The translations under genes were made by a program, and so were the position numbers. A stretch of DNA of 64,000 nt from Chlorobiales bacterium Clorobi_01 (lineage in GTDB: Bacteria > Bacteroidota > Chlorobiia > Chlorobiales > Chlorobiaceae): NCBI GenBank assembly GCA_001602925.1, contig LUZT01000006.1:312569-376568 (forward strand). Reading direction: 5' to 3'. This document shows, in pieces, positions 17,485-26,551 of this stretch (positions are counted from its first letter, which is position 1; each line of letters opens with the position of its first letter). The notes below the pieces were generated by a model. It worked only from the letters and a program-made list of their open reading frames with translations, was not told the DNA's origin and ran no database searches.

Positions 17485-17937
17485 CGTGTGTTCTCCGTTA
17501 GGTTGTGTGATGCGTGTTAGTCAAAACAAAAATTGACCGCCTGATGCGGTCGGTTACCACTCTTCCAGGAATGGCAACACAGGGTACATGAAAAGAACAG
17601 GTGTGGTTATGGTTAACGCTAAATTAAGTAAATAGTATTGATTAGTCCAAAAAAAAGATTCCTTTCCCCTTTTTTGCATTGCGGCTATATGGTTACGCAG
17701 TTTACAAAGCCTTGACTGGCAAGGTTTTGCAGGGGAGATATATATGCCGTTAAATAATTGTGATATTTCCCTTGCGGGGCGATTGTTTCTTGCCGATGTA
17801 AACAGTAGCAGGTTTGTGCGCGGTGCTTGCAGGTTCATGAAAAGCTGATAGCAGCCATGTGAGGTTCGGCTCTGATAAAATATTTCCTTTATTATGATGC
17901 CTGACAAACGTATCGCTCACTGTAATGTGAACTGTTT
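17485..17937. other. Divergent intergenic region, porin / Nudix
   Basis: This 453-base AT-rich gap separates the porin (minus) from the Nudix gene (plus). It contains the hairpin at 17522-17551. A 117-codon open frame at 17554-17907 on the minus strand shows no start signal, a scattered composition and no motif, and I do not call it as a gene. Confidence 0.5.
17522..17551 (-). terminator. Terminator-like hairpin in the porin leader
   Basis: On the minus strand, GACCGC-ATCAG-GCGGTC is followed by AATTTTTGTTTT. It is a textbook intrinsic terminator shape, yet it lies about 40 bases upstream of the porin start, with no clear gene ending before it. It could attenuate porin transcription or end a short RNA. 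Confidence 0.5.
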
Positions 17938-18459
17938 ATGAATCATCCTTCGAGAAAGCCAGTCAATTTGAGAGTCAGCGCCTTGTGTGTTCAGGATGGC
18001 CATGCGCTGTTTGTCGAGCACCGGAGCTTTGCGCCGGATGATCCGGCCATGCCGGAAAGCTACTGGATTCTGCCGGGTGGGGTCGTTGAGCGTGGTGAAA
18101 CTCTCGAAGAGGCGCTGAGACGAGAGGTGCGGGAGGAGACCGGACTGGAGTGCGAGGTTGGCGGAATGGTGTTTGTCAAGGAGCTGCTCTGGCCTCATCC
18201 GGGTTTGCCGGGGCAAGGGGAGCGGCACCACTCGGTGTCGCTCGGCTTTCATTGCGAAGTAACTGGCGGAGCGCTTGTCACTGGCCGTGATCCGGAGCTT
18301 CCAGACGATCGGCAGGTGATTCTCGAAAGCCGCTGGCTGCCGCTTGCAGATTTGACAGCATACAGTCTCTATCCCCCTTTCCTTTATGATTTTATCGACT
18401 CGGGTCTCCGGCGTGGTTTCGAGGCCCTCTGTCCGGAGTTCTTCGACTCGACGCTGTAA
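17938..18459 (+). CDS. Nudix hydrolase
   Basis: Pyrophosphohydrolase of 173 residues. The Nudix box is complete: GGVVERGETLEEALRREV continued by REETGL, giving the GX5EX7REUXEEXGU pattern at about residues 46-68. A beta-strand start (LRVSALCVQDGHALFVEH) and a C-terminal helix complete the fold. The substrate (nucleotide sugar, NADH, oxidised nucleotide) cannot be read. It is a single gene, with its promoter in the gap to the left and a shared bidirectional terminator to the right. No Shine-Dalgarno sequence is visible before the ATG. Confidence 0.9.
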   Translation: MNHPSRKPVNLRVSALCVQDGHALFVEHRSFAPDDPAMPESYWILPGGVVERGETLEEALRREVREETGLECEVGGMVFVKELLWPHPGLPGQGERHHSVSLGFHCEVTGGALVTGRDPELPDDRQVILESRWLPLADLTAYSLYPPFLYDFIDSGLRRGFEALCPEFFDSTL

Positions 18460-18463
18460 AATG

Positions 18464-18498
18464 CAGGAAGCCTCCCGATCCGGTCGAGAGGCTTCCTG
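18464..18498. terminator. Bidirectional terminator between Nudix and DUF1207 genes
   Basis: CAGGAAGCCTC pairs perfectly with GAGGCTTCCTG around a 13-base loop, between two convergent genes. T-runs are weak on both sides. Confidence 0.7.
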
Positions 18499-18524
18499 TC
18501 TTTGCTGTCCTTTGAGTCCTTTAC

Positions 18525-19400
18525 TTACAAATCGACAATCATGCCAAGCGTGGTAAAGCTTTCGGGCTTGTAGAAGTACATGCCCTGACGGCTCATACCG
18601 GAGAAGTAGTTGGCGGCCACTCTCACGTTTTTCAGGCCGATCGAGCTCAGGCGCATTCCCGCTTGCAGGTTCCAGGTGCCGCGGTAGCCGTCGGTTTTCC
18701 CCTCGTTCCAATCCCATTTGGGAAGCAGTTTGAAGTCGGCGGCCACGTAGGCGTTGGCCGGAAGTCCGATCTCCACGCCCGCCTGGAAAGAGCTGGGGCT
18801 GATCTCGTCCGGCAACGTGTGGTACATGTACTGGTAGCCCAGGTAGACGCGGCGACCTGGCGCACTCAGAGCACCTGTCACGTTGACGAACTCGCGGCTG
18901 TAGGTGAAGGGAATGCCGAACGGGGAGTCGCCGGGGTTGAGCCAGTCGCCGTTGTCGTCGGTGTGTCCATCCTCGAAATGGGCCGAGATGTGGCTCAGGC
19001 GAACCCGGACGCTCGCTTCATCGAAAGGCAATGCACTATCCTTGAGCTGCTGGCGGAAGGTCGTGTTGATGCCGAACATGTAATCGATGCAGTCCACCGG
19101 GAACTTGAAGTTGCTGGTTCTGTTCAGGAGTGACCAGGTGGCGAAATCAATGCCGACAGCGAAGGTTTTGCTGTCGTTCTGGTACAGGTCGGCCGAGGTA
19201 CCGATATCGAGCTGGAGCTGCTTCTTGCCAAGCATCGGCATGACGGCGATTCGTGGCTCCATCGGGTCGGCGAGCAGCGGCTCGAACAGGGTATCGAAGG
19301 TCGGTTTGATCGCCGATTCAGCCGAAGCTGTTGATAGGGGCATTGTAGTGCAGAGCGCACCGAGCATTGCCGCTGTCAAAAGGGATGTGCTTTTATTCAT
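18525..19400 (-). CDS. DUF1207 family envelope protein
   Basis: Protein of 291 residues with a signal peptide ending near PLSTASA (about residue 27), followed by a beta-rich mature part. Sequences such as EPRIAVMPMLGKKQLQLDIG, RVRLSHISAHFEDGH, LPDEISPSSFQAGVEIGLP and a final aromatic strand match what I know of DUF1207, a family of predicted outer-membrane or periplasmic proteins of unknown function. It lies convergent to the Nudix gene and 69 bases downstream of pyrB. It has no obvious functional link to either. Confidence 0.75.
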   Translation of the reverse strand: MNKSTSLLTAAMLGALCTTMPLSTASAESAIKPTFDTLFEPLLADPMEPRIAVMPMLGKKQLQLDIGTSADLYQNDSKTFAVGIDFATWSLLNRTSNFKFPVDCIDYMFGINTTFRQQLKDSALPFDEASVRVRLSHISAHFEDGHTDDNGDWLNPGDSPFGIPFTYSREFVNVTGALSAPGRRVYLGYQYMYHTLPDEISPSSFQAGVEIGLPANAYVAADFKLLPKWDWNEGKTDGYRGTWNLQAGMRLSSIGLKNVRVAANYFSGMSRQGMYFYKPESFTTLGMIVDL

Positions 19401-19469
19401 GGTCTGTGGTTCTTGATAAGGTATGATTATACAGATGACATAGAGTCTGCTTCAAAACTGTCTGCTGGT

Positions 19470-20462
19470 TTATCTGGCGAGCAGCCGGTGTAGCACAGCC
19501 ATACGCACGGCCACGCCGTTGGTTACCTGCTCCATCAGCATACTGCTTGAATAGCCAGGTGGCTGGATGCGATCGGCCACCAGATTGGATATTTCGATCT
19601 CCCGGTTGATCGGTCCCGGGTGGAGCACCGGCATAAGCCGTTTCAGGCGGTCGAGCTTCTCGTCGGTCAGGCCGTACGAGGCCGAATACTCTTCGAGTGA
19701 CGGAATGTAGCCACCGGTTGCGCGTTCGAGCTGGAGTCGCAGCACGATGGCCGCATCGGCCCAGGCGAGCGCCTTGTCGAGACCGGTAAAGACCTGCACG
19801 CCGAGCTGGTCGATGCGGCCCGGCAGGAGTGTCGTGGGGGCGCAAACGGCGATCTCGGCGCCAAGCGTTTTCAGGCCGATGATATTCGATCTGGCAACGC
19901 GGCTGTGCAGAATGTCGCCGAGGATCATGATCTTCAGGCCCTCGATCTTTCCGAAATATTCGCGGAGGGTGAGGATATCGAGCAGCGCCTGCGTCGGATG
20001 CTCATGCGTGCCGTCTCCTGCGTTGATGACCGGCCGGTCGGTGATCGAGGCTACGAAATCCGCTGCTCCTGACGACGGATGGCGCAGTACGAAAGCGTCC
20101 ACCTTCATCGCTTCGAGGTTCCGGATGGTGTCCGAGAGCGTTTCGCCTTTGCTGACGCTGCTCGACCCCGCCGTAAAGCTCAGTGTCCCCGCGCCGAGGT
20201 GCCGCGCGGCGAGTTCGAAAGAGAAGCGGGTGCGGGTGGAATTCTCAAAGAAAACGAGGGCGATTCGACGGTTTGCGAGCACAGGGGCGAAGATTTCCGG
20301 CTCTCTGTTGAGGCCTTCCCTGTAACCTGCGGCAAGGTCGAGAAGATCATGAAGCGTGTCAGCGTGCAGTCCGTATAATCCCGTGAGGTGGTTCAAGAGT
20401 GCTGAAATGGTTAAGTGTTGGTTATGTTTTGCGAAATTAAGAAAATTTTGGCGATCATTCAT
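19470..20462 (-). CDS. pyrB: Aspartate carbamoyltransferase catalytic subunit
   Basis: Condenses carbamoyl phosphate with aspartate in pyrimidine synthesis; 330 residues. The carbamoyl-phosphate site FFENSTRTRFSFE, SSVSKGETLSDT, the HPSSGA segment, NAGDGTHEHPTQALLDI and MPVLHPGPINRE-type C-terminal motif are all present. The start was set at the ATG complementing 20460-20462. A longer open frame reaches 20717 but would overlap the divergent hypA gene and lacks family character. No pyrI regulatory gene is adjacent. Its promoter shares a 91-base gap with hypA. Confidence 0.95.
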   Translation of the reverse strand: MNDRQNFLNFAKHNQHLTISALLNHLTGLYGLHADTLHDLLDLAAGYREGLNREPEIFAPVLANRRIALVFFENSTRTRFSFELAARHLGAGTLSFTAGSSSVSKGETLSDTIRNLEAMKVDAFVLRHPSSGAADFVASITDRPVINAGDGTHEHPTQALLDILTLREYFGKIEGLKIMILGDILHSRVARSNIIGLKTLGAEIAVCAPTTLLPGRIDQLGVQVFTGLDKALAWADAAIVLRLQLERATGGYIPSLEEYSASYGLTDEKLDRLKRLMPVLHPGPINREIEISNLVADRIQPPGYSSSMLMEQVTNGVAVRMAVLHRLLAR

Positions 20463-20553
20463 CACTGCCCTCAATCGTTGCAGAGGAACTGTTTTCGGTT
20501 TGCCGGGGTAGGTGACTTCAATAGTTTGTTTTATCTGAAAATGACGGTAGCCC

Positions 20554-20895
20554 ATGCATGAAATGTCCATCGCCATGTCGGTGATCGAGGCCGTGGTTGA
20601 CAAGGCCCGCGAGGAAGGCGGCGGCAAAATTACCGGTATCGATTTGGTTGTCGGACGGCTGGCTGGCGTGGAGGTCGAGTCGCTGAAATTCTGCTTCGGT
20701 GCGGCGGCGCGCGACACGCTGGCCGAAGGAGCCGAACTGGTGATCGAAGAGCCGGAGGGCCGTGGCCGCTGCGAAGCGTGCGGCGCGGAGTTTCCTGTTA
20801 CGAGTTTTTACGCGAAGTGTTCATCGTGCGGGCAGTTCCGGGTGAAGATCGAATCTGGCCAGGAGCTTGCGGTGCGTTCATTCACGATTGAGTGA
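20554..20895 (+). CDS. hypA: Hydrogenase nickel incorporation protein HypA
   Basis: Nickel chaperone for [NiFe]-hydrogenase maturation, 113 residues. The N-terminus MHEMSIA holds the nickel-binding His2, and the zinc site is CEACG ... CSSCG at about residues 73-92. It is the first gene of the hyp operon, followed by hypB after 52 bases. No hydrogenase structural genes lie in this window, so the enzyme it serves is encoded elsewhere. Confidence 0.96.
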   Translation: MHEMSIAMSVIEAVVDKAREEGGGKITGIDLVVGRLAGVEVESLKFCFGAAARDTLAEGAELVIEEPEGRGRCEACGAEFPVTSFYAKCSSCGQFRVKIESGQELAVRSFTIE

Positions 20896-20947
20896 AAACG
20901 GCCGCTCAACCATACTTATAATTATACCATTCTGGGAGTAATCAACT

Positions 20948-21760
20948 ATGTGCGATACTTGCGGTTGTTCAGGCGATGGCGGAGCGGTGCTGCGCAAGCC
21001 GGGCGTCAAAGATTATCATGTCCACGTCGGCGATGACGGCCATCACCATCACCACGACCACAGCCACGATCATGCGCATGAGCACCATCACGACCACCAT
21101 GGCGAGGCTCGCAAGGTGCAGATGGAGCAGGACGTGCTGTTGCAGAACAACATGCTCGCCGAGCGCAACCGTGGCTGGTTCGAGGCGCGGCGGGTGTTAG
21201 CGCTGAACTTCCTCAGTTCGCCCGGATCGGGAAAGACCTCGATTCTCGAAAAAACCATTCCGATGCTGCTGGAGCAGTGCCCCGTGACGGTGATCGAGGG
21301 CGACCAGCAGACCACCAACGACGCCGACCGGATCGACGCGCTCGGCGTGCCGGTCATCCAGGTCAACACCGGCACCGGCTGCCACCTCGACGCGCAGATG
21401 GTGCAACGCGCCGTGCGTGAACTCGATCCGCCGGAGCGCTCGCTGCTCTGCATCGAGAACGTTGGCAACCTCGTCTGTCCGGCGCTCTTCGATCTCGGTG
21501 AAGCGGCCAAGGTGGTGGTCATCAGCGTGACCGAGGGTGAGGACAAGCCGCTCAAATATCCCACCATGTTCCACGAGGCGGACATCTGTCTGCTCAACAA
21601 GACCGACCTGTTGCCGCATCTCGATTTCGACGCGGCCAAATGCCGCGAGTACGCCATGCAGGTCAATCACCATCTCGAATGGATCGAGGTTTCCGCCAAG
21701 ACCGGCGAGGGCTTCGAGCAGTGGATTGCATGGCTGAAAACGAAGCTCGCGGCGCTCTGA
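20948..21760 (+). CDS. hypB: Hydrogenase nickel incorporation GTPase HypB
   Basis: GTPase that delivers nickel to the hydrogenase large subunit with HypA; 270 residues. The N-terminal high-affinity nickel motif CDTCGC is at residues 2-7. A His-rich nickel-storage stretch covers about residues 25-53. The P-loop is SSPGSGKTS, and the G-domain continues with the ENVGNLVCP metal site and NKTDLLP. The 3' end overlaps hypF by 31 bases. Both nickel-handling N-terminal features are present, so it can probably store as well as deliver nickel. Confidence 0.97.
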   Translation: MCDTCGCSGDGGAVLRKPGVKDYHVHVGDDGHHHHHDHSHDHAHEHHHDHHGEARKVQMEQDVLLQNNMLAERNRGWFEARRVLALNFLSSPGSGKTSILEKTIPMLLEQCPVTVIEGDQQTTNDADRIDALGVPVIQVNTGTGCHLDAQMVQRAVRELDPPERSLLCIENVGNLVCPALFDLGEAAKVVVISVTEGEDKPLKYPTMFHEADICLLNKTDLLPHLDFDAAKCREYAMQVNHHLEWIEVSAKTGEGFEQWIAWLKTKLAAL

Positions 21761-24045
21761 GCGGTTTGTCTCAACGTGAGCGCCGCCGGATCGAGGTTCG
21801 CGGCATCGTGCAGGGGGTGGGCTTCCGCCCCTTCGTCTGGCGGCTTGCTCATCAGCTCGATCTGGCTGGATTTGTCCGCAATGCAAGTTCCGGCGTGGTG
21901 ATCGAGGTCGAGGGCGAGCCGGACGCACTCGACCGCTTCGAGACCGCCCTGCGTAGCGAAGCTCCGCCTTTGGCCCGCATCGATTCGATTGATCGCCAAA
22001 GTATCCCGTCCGTCTGCGGTGAACCGGGATTCATCATCTCGGAATCCTCCGGCGGCGAAGCGATGCAGACACTCATTTCGCCCGACATCGCCACCTGCTC
22101 GGCCTGCCTTGCCGACATCGCCAATCCCGCTGGGCGGCGCTACCGTTACGCCTTCACCAACTGCACCGACTGCGGTCCGCGCTACACCATCGTCGAGCGC
22201 ATTCCCTACGACCGCCCCTTTACTACGATGAAGCGCTTCGAGCTTTGTCCCGACTGCCAAAGAGAGTACGATGACCCTGCGGATCGCCGTTTCCACGCCC
22301 AGCCCAACGCTTGCCCCGTCTGCGGCCCGAAGCTCGAACTGCGAGACTCGAAAGGTGCTCGGCTGGAAGTTGGTGACGAGATCACGGCGGCGGGCGGGAA
22401 GATTCTGGCAATCAAGGGGATCGGCGGATTTCATCTCGCCGTCGATGCCTCGAACGAGGCGGCTGTCCGGCGTCTCCGAAGCCGCAAGGGGCGCGAGGAA
22501 AAGCCGTTTGCCGTGATGGTGCGCGACCTCGCCGCCGCTCGCGCGCTGTGCGAAATCAGCCCGGAAGAGGAGGCCGCGCTCGCCTCGCCGCAAGCACCTA
22601 TCGTGCTGTTGCGCAAGCGCGCCGATTTGCCGCTCGCTTCGTCGGTCGCGCCCGGCAACGACCGGCTCGGCGTGATGCTGCCCTACTCGCCGCTGCACTG
22701 GCTGCTCTTGCGGGAAGGCCCGAAGGTGCTCGTGATGACCAGCGCGAACTTCAGCGAGGAGCCGCTCGTCGCCGACAACGCCGAGGCGCTCGAACGGCTC
22801 GTGGGCGTCGCCGATGCGTTCCTGATGCACGACCGGCCAATCGCCCGGCGCTGCGACGACTCGGTGGTGATGTCGATGGCCGGAGCGGTGCGCCTGATTC
22901 GCCGCAGCCGTGGCTACGCGCCCGCACCGATCAGGCTCGCCGAGAGCGGCCCGCCGGTGCTCGGCACGGGGGGCGAGCTGAAGAACGCGCTCTGCCTCGT
23001 GAAGGGCGGCGAAGCGTTCATGAGCCAGCATATCGGCGACATGAAAAACTACGAAGCGTACCGCCACTTTGACGACGTAGCCGCGCACTTGCAACGCATT
23101 TTCCAGACGGAACCGGAGCTGCTCGTACACGACCTCCACCCTGCCTACATGACCACGCGCTGGGCGCTGGAGCAGGGCAAGCCGACGCTCGGCGTGCAGC
23201 ACCACCACGCGCATCTTGCCTCCTGCCTCGCCGAACATCGCCACAGCGGCCCGGCCATTGGCCTCTCGCTCGATGGCACCGGCTACGGCACGGACGGCAC
23301 GGTGTGGGGTGGCGAAGTGCTGATCGGCGACGCCGCCAGAGCGACTCGTTTCGCCTCGCTGGAGTCGATGCCCCTGCCCGGCGGCGACGCGGCGACGCGG
23401 CAGGTGTGGCGAACAGCCCTCGGCTGGCTCCACCGCAGCGGCGTGTCGCCTGAAGGGCTGGAGTGCCTCCGCCAGCCGCAGTCGGCGCAGGTGCTCGAAC
23501 TGCTCGATAAAGGAGTTGGCACTGTGGAAAGTTCGAGCTGCGGACGCCTTTTCGACGCCGTTGCCTCCATCTGCGGAGTGCGCCACGAAGCCCGCTACGA
23601 GGGTCAGGCGGCCATCGAACTGATGCAGGCGGCGGGCGGAGGAATCGCCAGCGCGGGCTACAGTTTCGGCTTCGAACGGCAGGACAACCGGTGGCTGATG
23701 CTCATTTCGCCCATCATTTGCGACATCGCTGCCGCCGTCCGCGCTGGTGCGAGAGCCGGGGAGGTTGCCCAACGCTTCCACCGCACGCTTATTGGCATGT
23801 TTGCAGAAGTTGTGCGCATGGCCAGTCACGAAACCGGCCTGAAAACCGTAGCCCTCAGCGGCGGCGTCTTCCAGAACCAGCTTCTTACCGAAGCCCTCGC
23901 CCACGACCTCGAAAGCAATGGCTACCAAGTGCTTATTCACGCACAAGTGCCCACTAACGATGGTGGCATAAGCTTGGGGCAAGCTGTGATCGGGCGGGAG
24001 TTTTTACGGGGTGCTTATATTGGAGTAGAGAGCGGATCGATCTGA
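21730..24045 (+). CDS. hypF: Carbamoyltransferase HypF
   Basis: Makes the cyanide ligand precursor of the [NiFe] site from carbamoyl phosphate and passes it to HypE; 771 residues. The domains appear in order. An acylphosphatase-like domain carries RGIVQGVGFRPFVWRLA. Two zinc-finger blocks have CSACLADI/CTDCGPRY and CPDCQREY/CPVCGPKL. The YrdC-like domain includes KGIGGFHLAVDA. The Kae1-like domain has HHHAHLASCLAEH and SGGVFQNQLL. The start at 21730 lies within hypB, in a different frame. The last codons (SGSI and stop) fall in a 9-nt tandem repeat at 24035-24070, so the very C-terminus may be strain-variable. Confidence 0.96.
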   Translation: MAENEARGALSGLSQRERRRIEVRGIVQGVGFRPFVWRLAHQLDLAGFVRNASSGVVIEVEGEPDALDRFETALRSEAPPLARIDSIDRQSIPSVCGEPGFIISESSGGEAMQTLISPDIATCSACLADIANPAGRRYRYAFTNCTDCGPRYTIVERIPYDRPFTTMKRFELCPDCQREYDDPADRRFHAQPNACPVCGPKLELRDSKGARLEVGDEITAAGGKILAIKGIGGFHLAVDASNEAAVRRLRSRKGREEKPFAVMVRDLAAARALCEISPEEEAALASPQAPIVLLRKRADLPLASSVAPGNDRLGVMLPYSPLHWLLLREGPKVLVMTSANFSEEPLVADNAEALERLVGVADAFLMHDRPIARRCDDSVVMSMAGAVRLIRRSRGYAPAPIRLAESGPPVLGTGGELKNALCLVKGGEAFMSQHIGDMKNYEAYRHFDDVAAHLQRIFQTEPELLVHDLHPAYMTTRWALEQGKPTLGVQHHHAHLASCLAEHRHSGPAIGLSLDGTGYGTDGTVWGGEVLIGDAARATRFASLESMPLPGGDAATRQVWRTALGWLHRSGVSPEGLECLRQPQSAQVLELLDKGVGTVESSSCGRLFDAVASICGVRHEARYEGQAAIELMQAAGGGIASAGYSFGFERQDNRWLMLISPIICDIAAAVRAGARAGEVAQRFHRTLIGMFAEVVRMASHETGLKTVALSGGVFQNQLLTEALAHDLESNGYQVLIHAQVPTNDGGISLGQAVIGREFLRGAYIGVESGSI

Positions 24046-24070
24046 TGGATCAGTCTGATCCGATATCATT
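24035..24070. repeat. Degenerate 9-nt tandem repeat (GATC core) at the hypF 3' end
   Basis: GATC starts at 24039, 24048 and 24057 with exact 9-base spacing, inside units such as GATCGATCT and GATGGATCA. The repeat covers the end of hypF and part of the gap to hypC. Confidence 0.55.
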
Positions 24071-24096
24071 GAAATTAATAACATTGCATTGAAATC

Positions 24097-24381
24097 ATGT
24101 GTTTAGCCATACCCGGAAAAGTCATAGAAATCCGCGAAGAGAACGGCCTGAAAATGGGCACGGTGGACATCAGCGGCGCGCTCACGAAAGCTTGCCTTGA
24201 ATATGTGCCGGAGATCGCCATCGGCCAGTACACCATCGTTCACGCGGGGTTTGCCCTGAAGATCATCGATGAAGAGGAGGCTGCCGAGAGCCTCAAGCTT
24301 TGGGACGAGCTCATCAAAAGCGGCGCTTTTGACGTTGACGGCGAACTTCCGCCGTCGCCTATCCAGAATCCTGACGCATGA
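24097..24381 (+). CDS. hypC: Hydrogenase assembly chaperone HypC
   Basis: Small chaperone of 94 residues that holds the iron site with HypD and guards the large-subunit precursor. The functional N-terminal MCLAIPGKV with Cys2 is intact, followed by the beta-barrel strands and the C-terminal helix. Its stop overlaps the hypD start as ATGA at 24378-24381. The tail ([10 protein letters not shown]) is a little longer than in many HypC proteins. Confidence 0.96.
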   Translation: MCLAIPGKVIEIREENGLKMGTVDISGALTKACLEYVPEIAIGQYTIVHAGFALKIIDEEEAAESLKLWDELIKSGAFDVDGELPPSPIQNPDA

Positions 24382-25472
24382 AATTTATCGACGAATACCG
24401 CGATCCGGCTCGTGCTCGCGCGTTGCTTGACCGCATCCGGCAGGTGGCTCGGCGCGACTGGACGATCATGGAGATTTGCGGCGGGCAGACGCATTCGATT
24501 CTGCGGAACGGCATCGACCAGCTTTTGCCGTCGAATGTGCAGCTCGTGCATGGGCCGGGGTGTCCGGTGTGCGTGACGCCGCTGGAGACGATCGAGCGGG
24601 CGCTGGCGATTGCGGCCATGCCGAATACGATCCTGACGAGTTTCGGCGACATGCTGCGCGTGCCGGGCAACTCCAAAGACCTGTTCATGGCGCGGAGCGA
24701 GGGGGCGGATGTGCGCGTCGTTTTTTCGCCGCTCGAAGCGTTGCAGATCGCTCGCGACAATCCGTCGAAAGAGGTGGTGTTTCTAGCGGTCGGCTTCGAG
24801 ACCACCGCTCCGGCCAACGCGATGGCCGTGCATCAGGCGGCGCGGGAGGGGCTTGCGAATTTCAGCGAGCTGGTGAGCCAGGTGATGGTGCCGCCTGCGA
24901 TGTGCGCGATTCTGTCGTCGCCCGATAACCGCGTGCAGGGGTTCCTCGCCGCGGGGCACGTCTGCGCCATCATGGGGTACGAGGAGTACGAACCGGTGGC
25001 GGCGGAGTTTGGCGTGCCGATTGTGCCCGCCGGGTTCGAGCCGGTCGATCTGCTCGACGCGATTCTGAAGACGGTCGAATTGCTTGAAGCTGGCCAGTCG
25101 GGCGTGGTGAACGCATACGGTCGCGTGGTGAGCCGCGAGGGCAATCCAGAGGCGCGGCGGGTGATGCAGGAGGTGTTCGAGGTTGCCGACCGCCCGTGGC
25201 GCGGCATCGGCGTCATTCCGCAGAGCGGCCTCGTGCTGCGCCGGGAGTACGAACGCTTCGACGCCGAAAAGCGCTTCGACGTGGGCCACATCGCTCCACA
25301 GGAGTCGCCCCTGTGCAGGAGCGGCGAGGTGCTGCAAGGCCACCTCAAACCCTCCGACTGCCCGGCCTTTGGACGCGAATGCACCCCGCAAACCCCGCTC
25401 GGCGCAACGATGGTCTCCTCCGAAGGCGCCTGCGCCGCGTATTATCGGTATCACCGCAATGTCAGCAGTTGA
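24378..25472 (+). CDS. hypD: Hydrogenase iron-site assembly protein HypD
   Basis: Iron-sulfur protein of 364 residues that forms the HypCD scaffold for the Fe(CN)2CO unit. The conserved motifs [26 protein letters not shown] and the [10 protein letters not shown] region are present. The C-terminal four Cys for the [4Fe-4S] cluster include CRSGEVL and [16 protein letters not shown]. It is coupled to hypC. Its last 102 bases are partly duplicated about 1.07 kb downstream (26442-26537). This intact copy keeps all cluster ligands, so HypD should be functional. Confidence 0.96.
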   Translation: MKFIDEYRDPARARALLDRIRQVARRDWTIMEICGGQTHSILRNGIDQLLPSNVQLVHGPGCPVCVTPLETIERALAIAAMPNTILTSFGDMLRVPGNSKDLFMARSEGADVRVVFSPLEALQIARDNPSKEVVFLAVGFETTAPANAMAVHQAAREGLANFSELVSQVMVPPAMCAILSSPDNRVQGFLAAGHVCAIMGYEEYEPVAAEFGVPIVPAGFEPVDLLDAILKTVELLEAGQSGVVNAYGRVVSREGNPEARRVMQEVFEVADRPWRGIGVIPQSGLVLRREYERFDAEKRFDVGHIAPQESPLCRSGEVLQGHLKPSDCPAFGRECTPQTPLGATMVSSEGACAAYYRYHRNVSS

Positions 25473-25492
25473 ACCATTTCTTCCCGACAAGG

Positions 25493-26419
25493 ATGAAAAA
25501 CCTGATTCTTTGCGTCCTGACAGCGTTGCTGCTCTTTGTGCCAACGGCAACCTACAGCCAGGCTCCAGTGCAGAAGGGTATTGCTGCATGGAAAAAAGAG
25601 GCGGAAAAAGGTGACGCTCATGCACAGCTCGCGGTTGGAGCGATGTATGTCACAGGCAAGGGAGTCAAGCAGAACTATACCGAAGCACTGAAGTGGTTTC
25701 GTCTGTCTGCCGCACAGGGCAATGCAGAGGCCCAATTCATGATCGGCGTGATGTATGATTCAGGCAAAGGAGTCAAGCGGGACGATGCAGAGGCCTTGAG
25801 GTGGCATCGCAAGGCTGCTGAACAAGGGAGCGCCGGTGCGCAACTGTTGATCGGAATGAGGTACAGAGAAGGACGAGGTGTAAACCAGGACTATGGGGAA
25901 GCGCAGAAGTGGTATCGCCTGTCGGCCGCACAGGGCAACGGCAATGCACAATTTGACCTCGGCGTAATGTACGATAAAGGCGAGGGAGTGAAGCAGGACT
26001 ATGGGGAAGCGCAGAAATGGTATCGCCTGTCAGCAGCGCAGGGAAATGCTAAGGCTCAATACAGTATCGGATTAATGTACGATAATGGCGAAGGCGTCAG
26101 GCAGGACTATGAGGAGGCTCAGAAGTGGTATCGTCTGTCCGCAGCACAGGGGAACAGCAACGCACAACTCAACCTGGGCTTGATGTACGACCTCGGCCAC
26201 GGTGTGAAACAGGACTATGAGGAAGCGCTGAAGTGGTATCTCATGTCCGCAGAACAAGGTAATGCCAAGGCACAATACAATCTTGGACTGATGTACGCCG
26301 AAGGTCAGGGTGTGGGGCAAAACATGCGTACAGCAAAAGAGTGGTTTGAAAAAGCCTGTGACAACCAATTGCAAGCAGGATGCGATGCGTACCGGAAATT
26401 GAATGAGCAAGGGGACTGA
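25493..26419 (+). CDS. Secreted or periplasmic Sel1-repeat protein
   Basis: Protein of 308 residues with a signal peptide ([20 protein letters not shown]) and seven consecutive Sel1-like repeats of 36 residues from about residue 38 to 290. The core is of the type [19 protein letters not shown] followed by [12 protein letters not shown]. The repeats are visible in DNA as 108-base units, with units 3-6 the most alike, which suggests recent internal duplication. Such proteins act as adaptor scaffolds. It lies 20 bases after hypD and before the hypD-end relic, inside the hyp operon, and has no known role in hydrogenase maturation. A later insertion is the simplest reading. Confidence 0.88.
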   Translation: MKNLILCVLTALLLFVPTATYSQAPVQKGIAAWKKEAEKGDAHAQLAVGAMYVTGKGVKQNYTEALKWFRLSAAQGNAEAQFMIGVMYDSGKGVKRDDAEALRWHRKAAEQGSAGAQLLIGMRYREGRGVNQDYGEAQKWYRLSAAQGNGNAQFDLGVMYDKGEGVKQDYGEAQKWYRLSAAQGNAKAQYSIGLMYDNGEGVRQDYEEAQKWYRLSAAQGNSNAQLNLGLMYDLGHGVKQDYEEALKWYLMSAEQGNAKAQYNLGLMYAEGQGVGQNMRTAKEWFEKACDNQLQAGCDAYRKLNEQGD

Positions 26420-26441
26420 ATTTTTATCTCATGTCGCTGGT

Positions 26442-26537
26442 GGACGGGAATGCACCCCGCAAACCCCGCTCGGCGCAACGAAGGTTTCATCGGAAAGAGC
26501 CTGCGCTGCGTATTGTCGCTATCACCACAAGAGCTGA
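26442..26537 (+). pseudogene. Duplicated, decayed 3' end of hypD
   Basis: In the same frame as hypD, this stretch reads [18 protein letters not shown] and continues [13 protein letters not shown], then stop. It matches the end of intact HypD at 25 of 28 residues, while the DNA has scattered changes. No upstream hypD sequence is present. It lies between the Sel1 gene and the TIR gene. With the true hypD end it forms imperfect direct repeats of about 90 bases around the Sel1 gene. Confidence 0.9.
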
Positions 26538-26551
26538 AAAAGGTTAATCTT

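Noticed and set aside
17554-17907. 117-codon frame between porin and Nudix genes
   Set aside because: No ribosome-binding site, no motif, irregular composition in an AT-rich gap.
21667-23982. Very long antisense open frame (771 codons) opposite hypF
   Set aside because: It is a by-product of the GC-rich codon use of hypF; no start signal and no protein-like pattern.
25600-26365. Regular ~108-base repeats that could suggest a CRISPR-like array
   Set aside because: They are in-frame codons for Sel1 repeats with no unique spacers.
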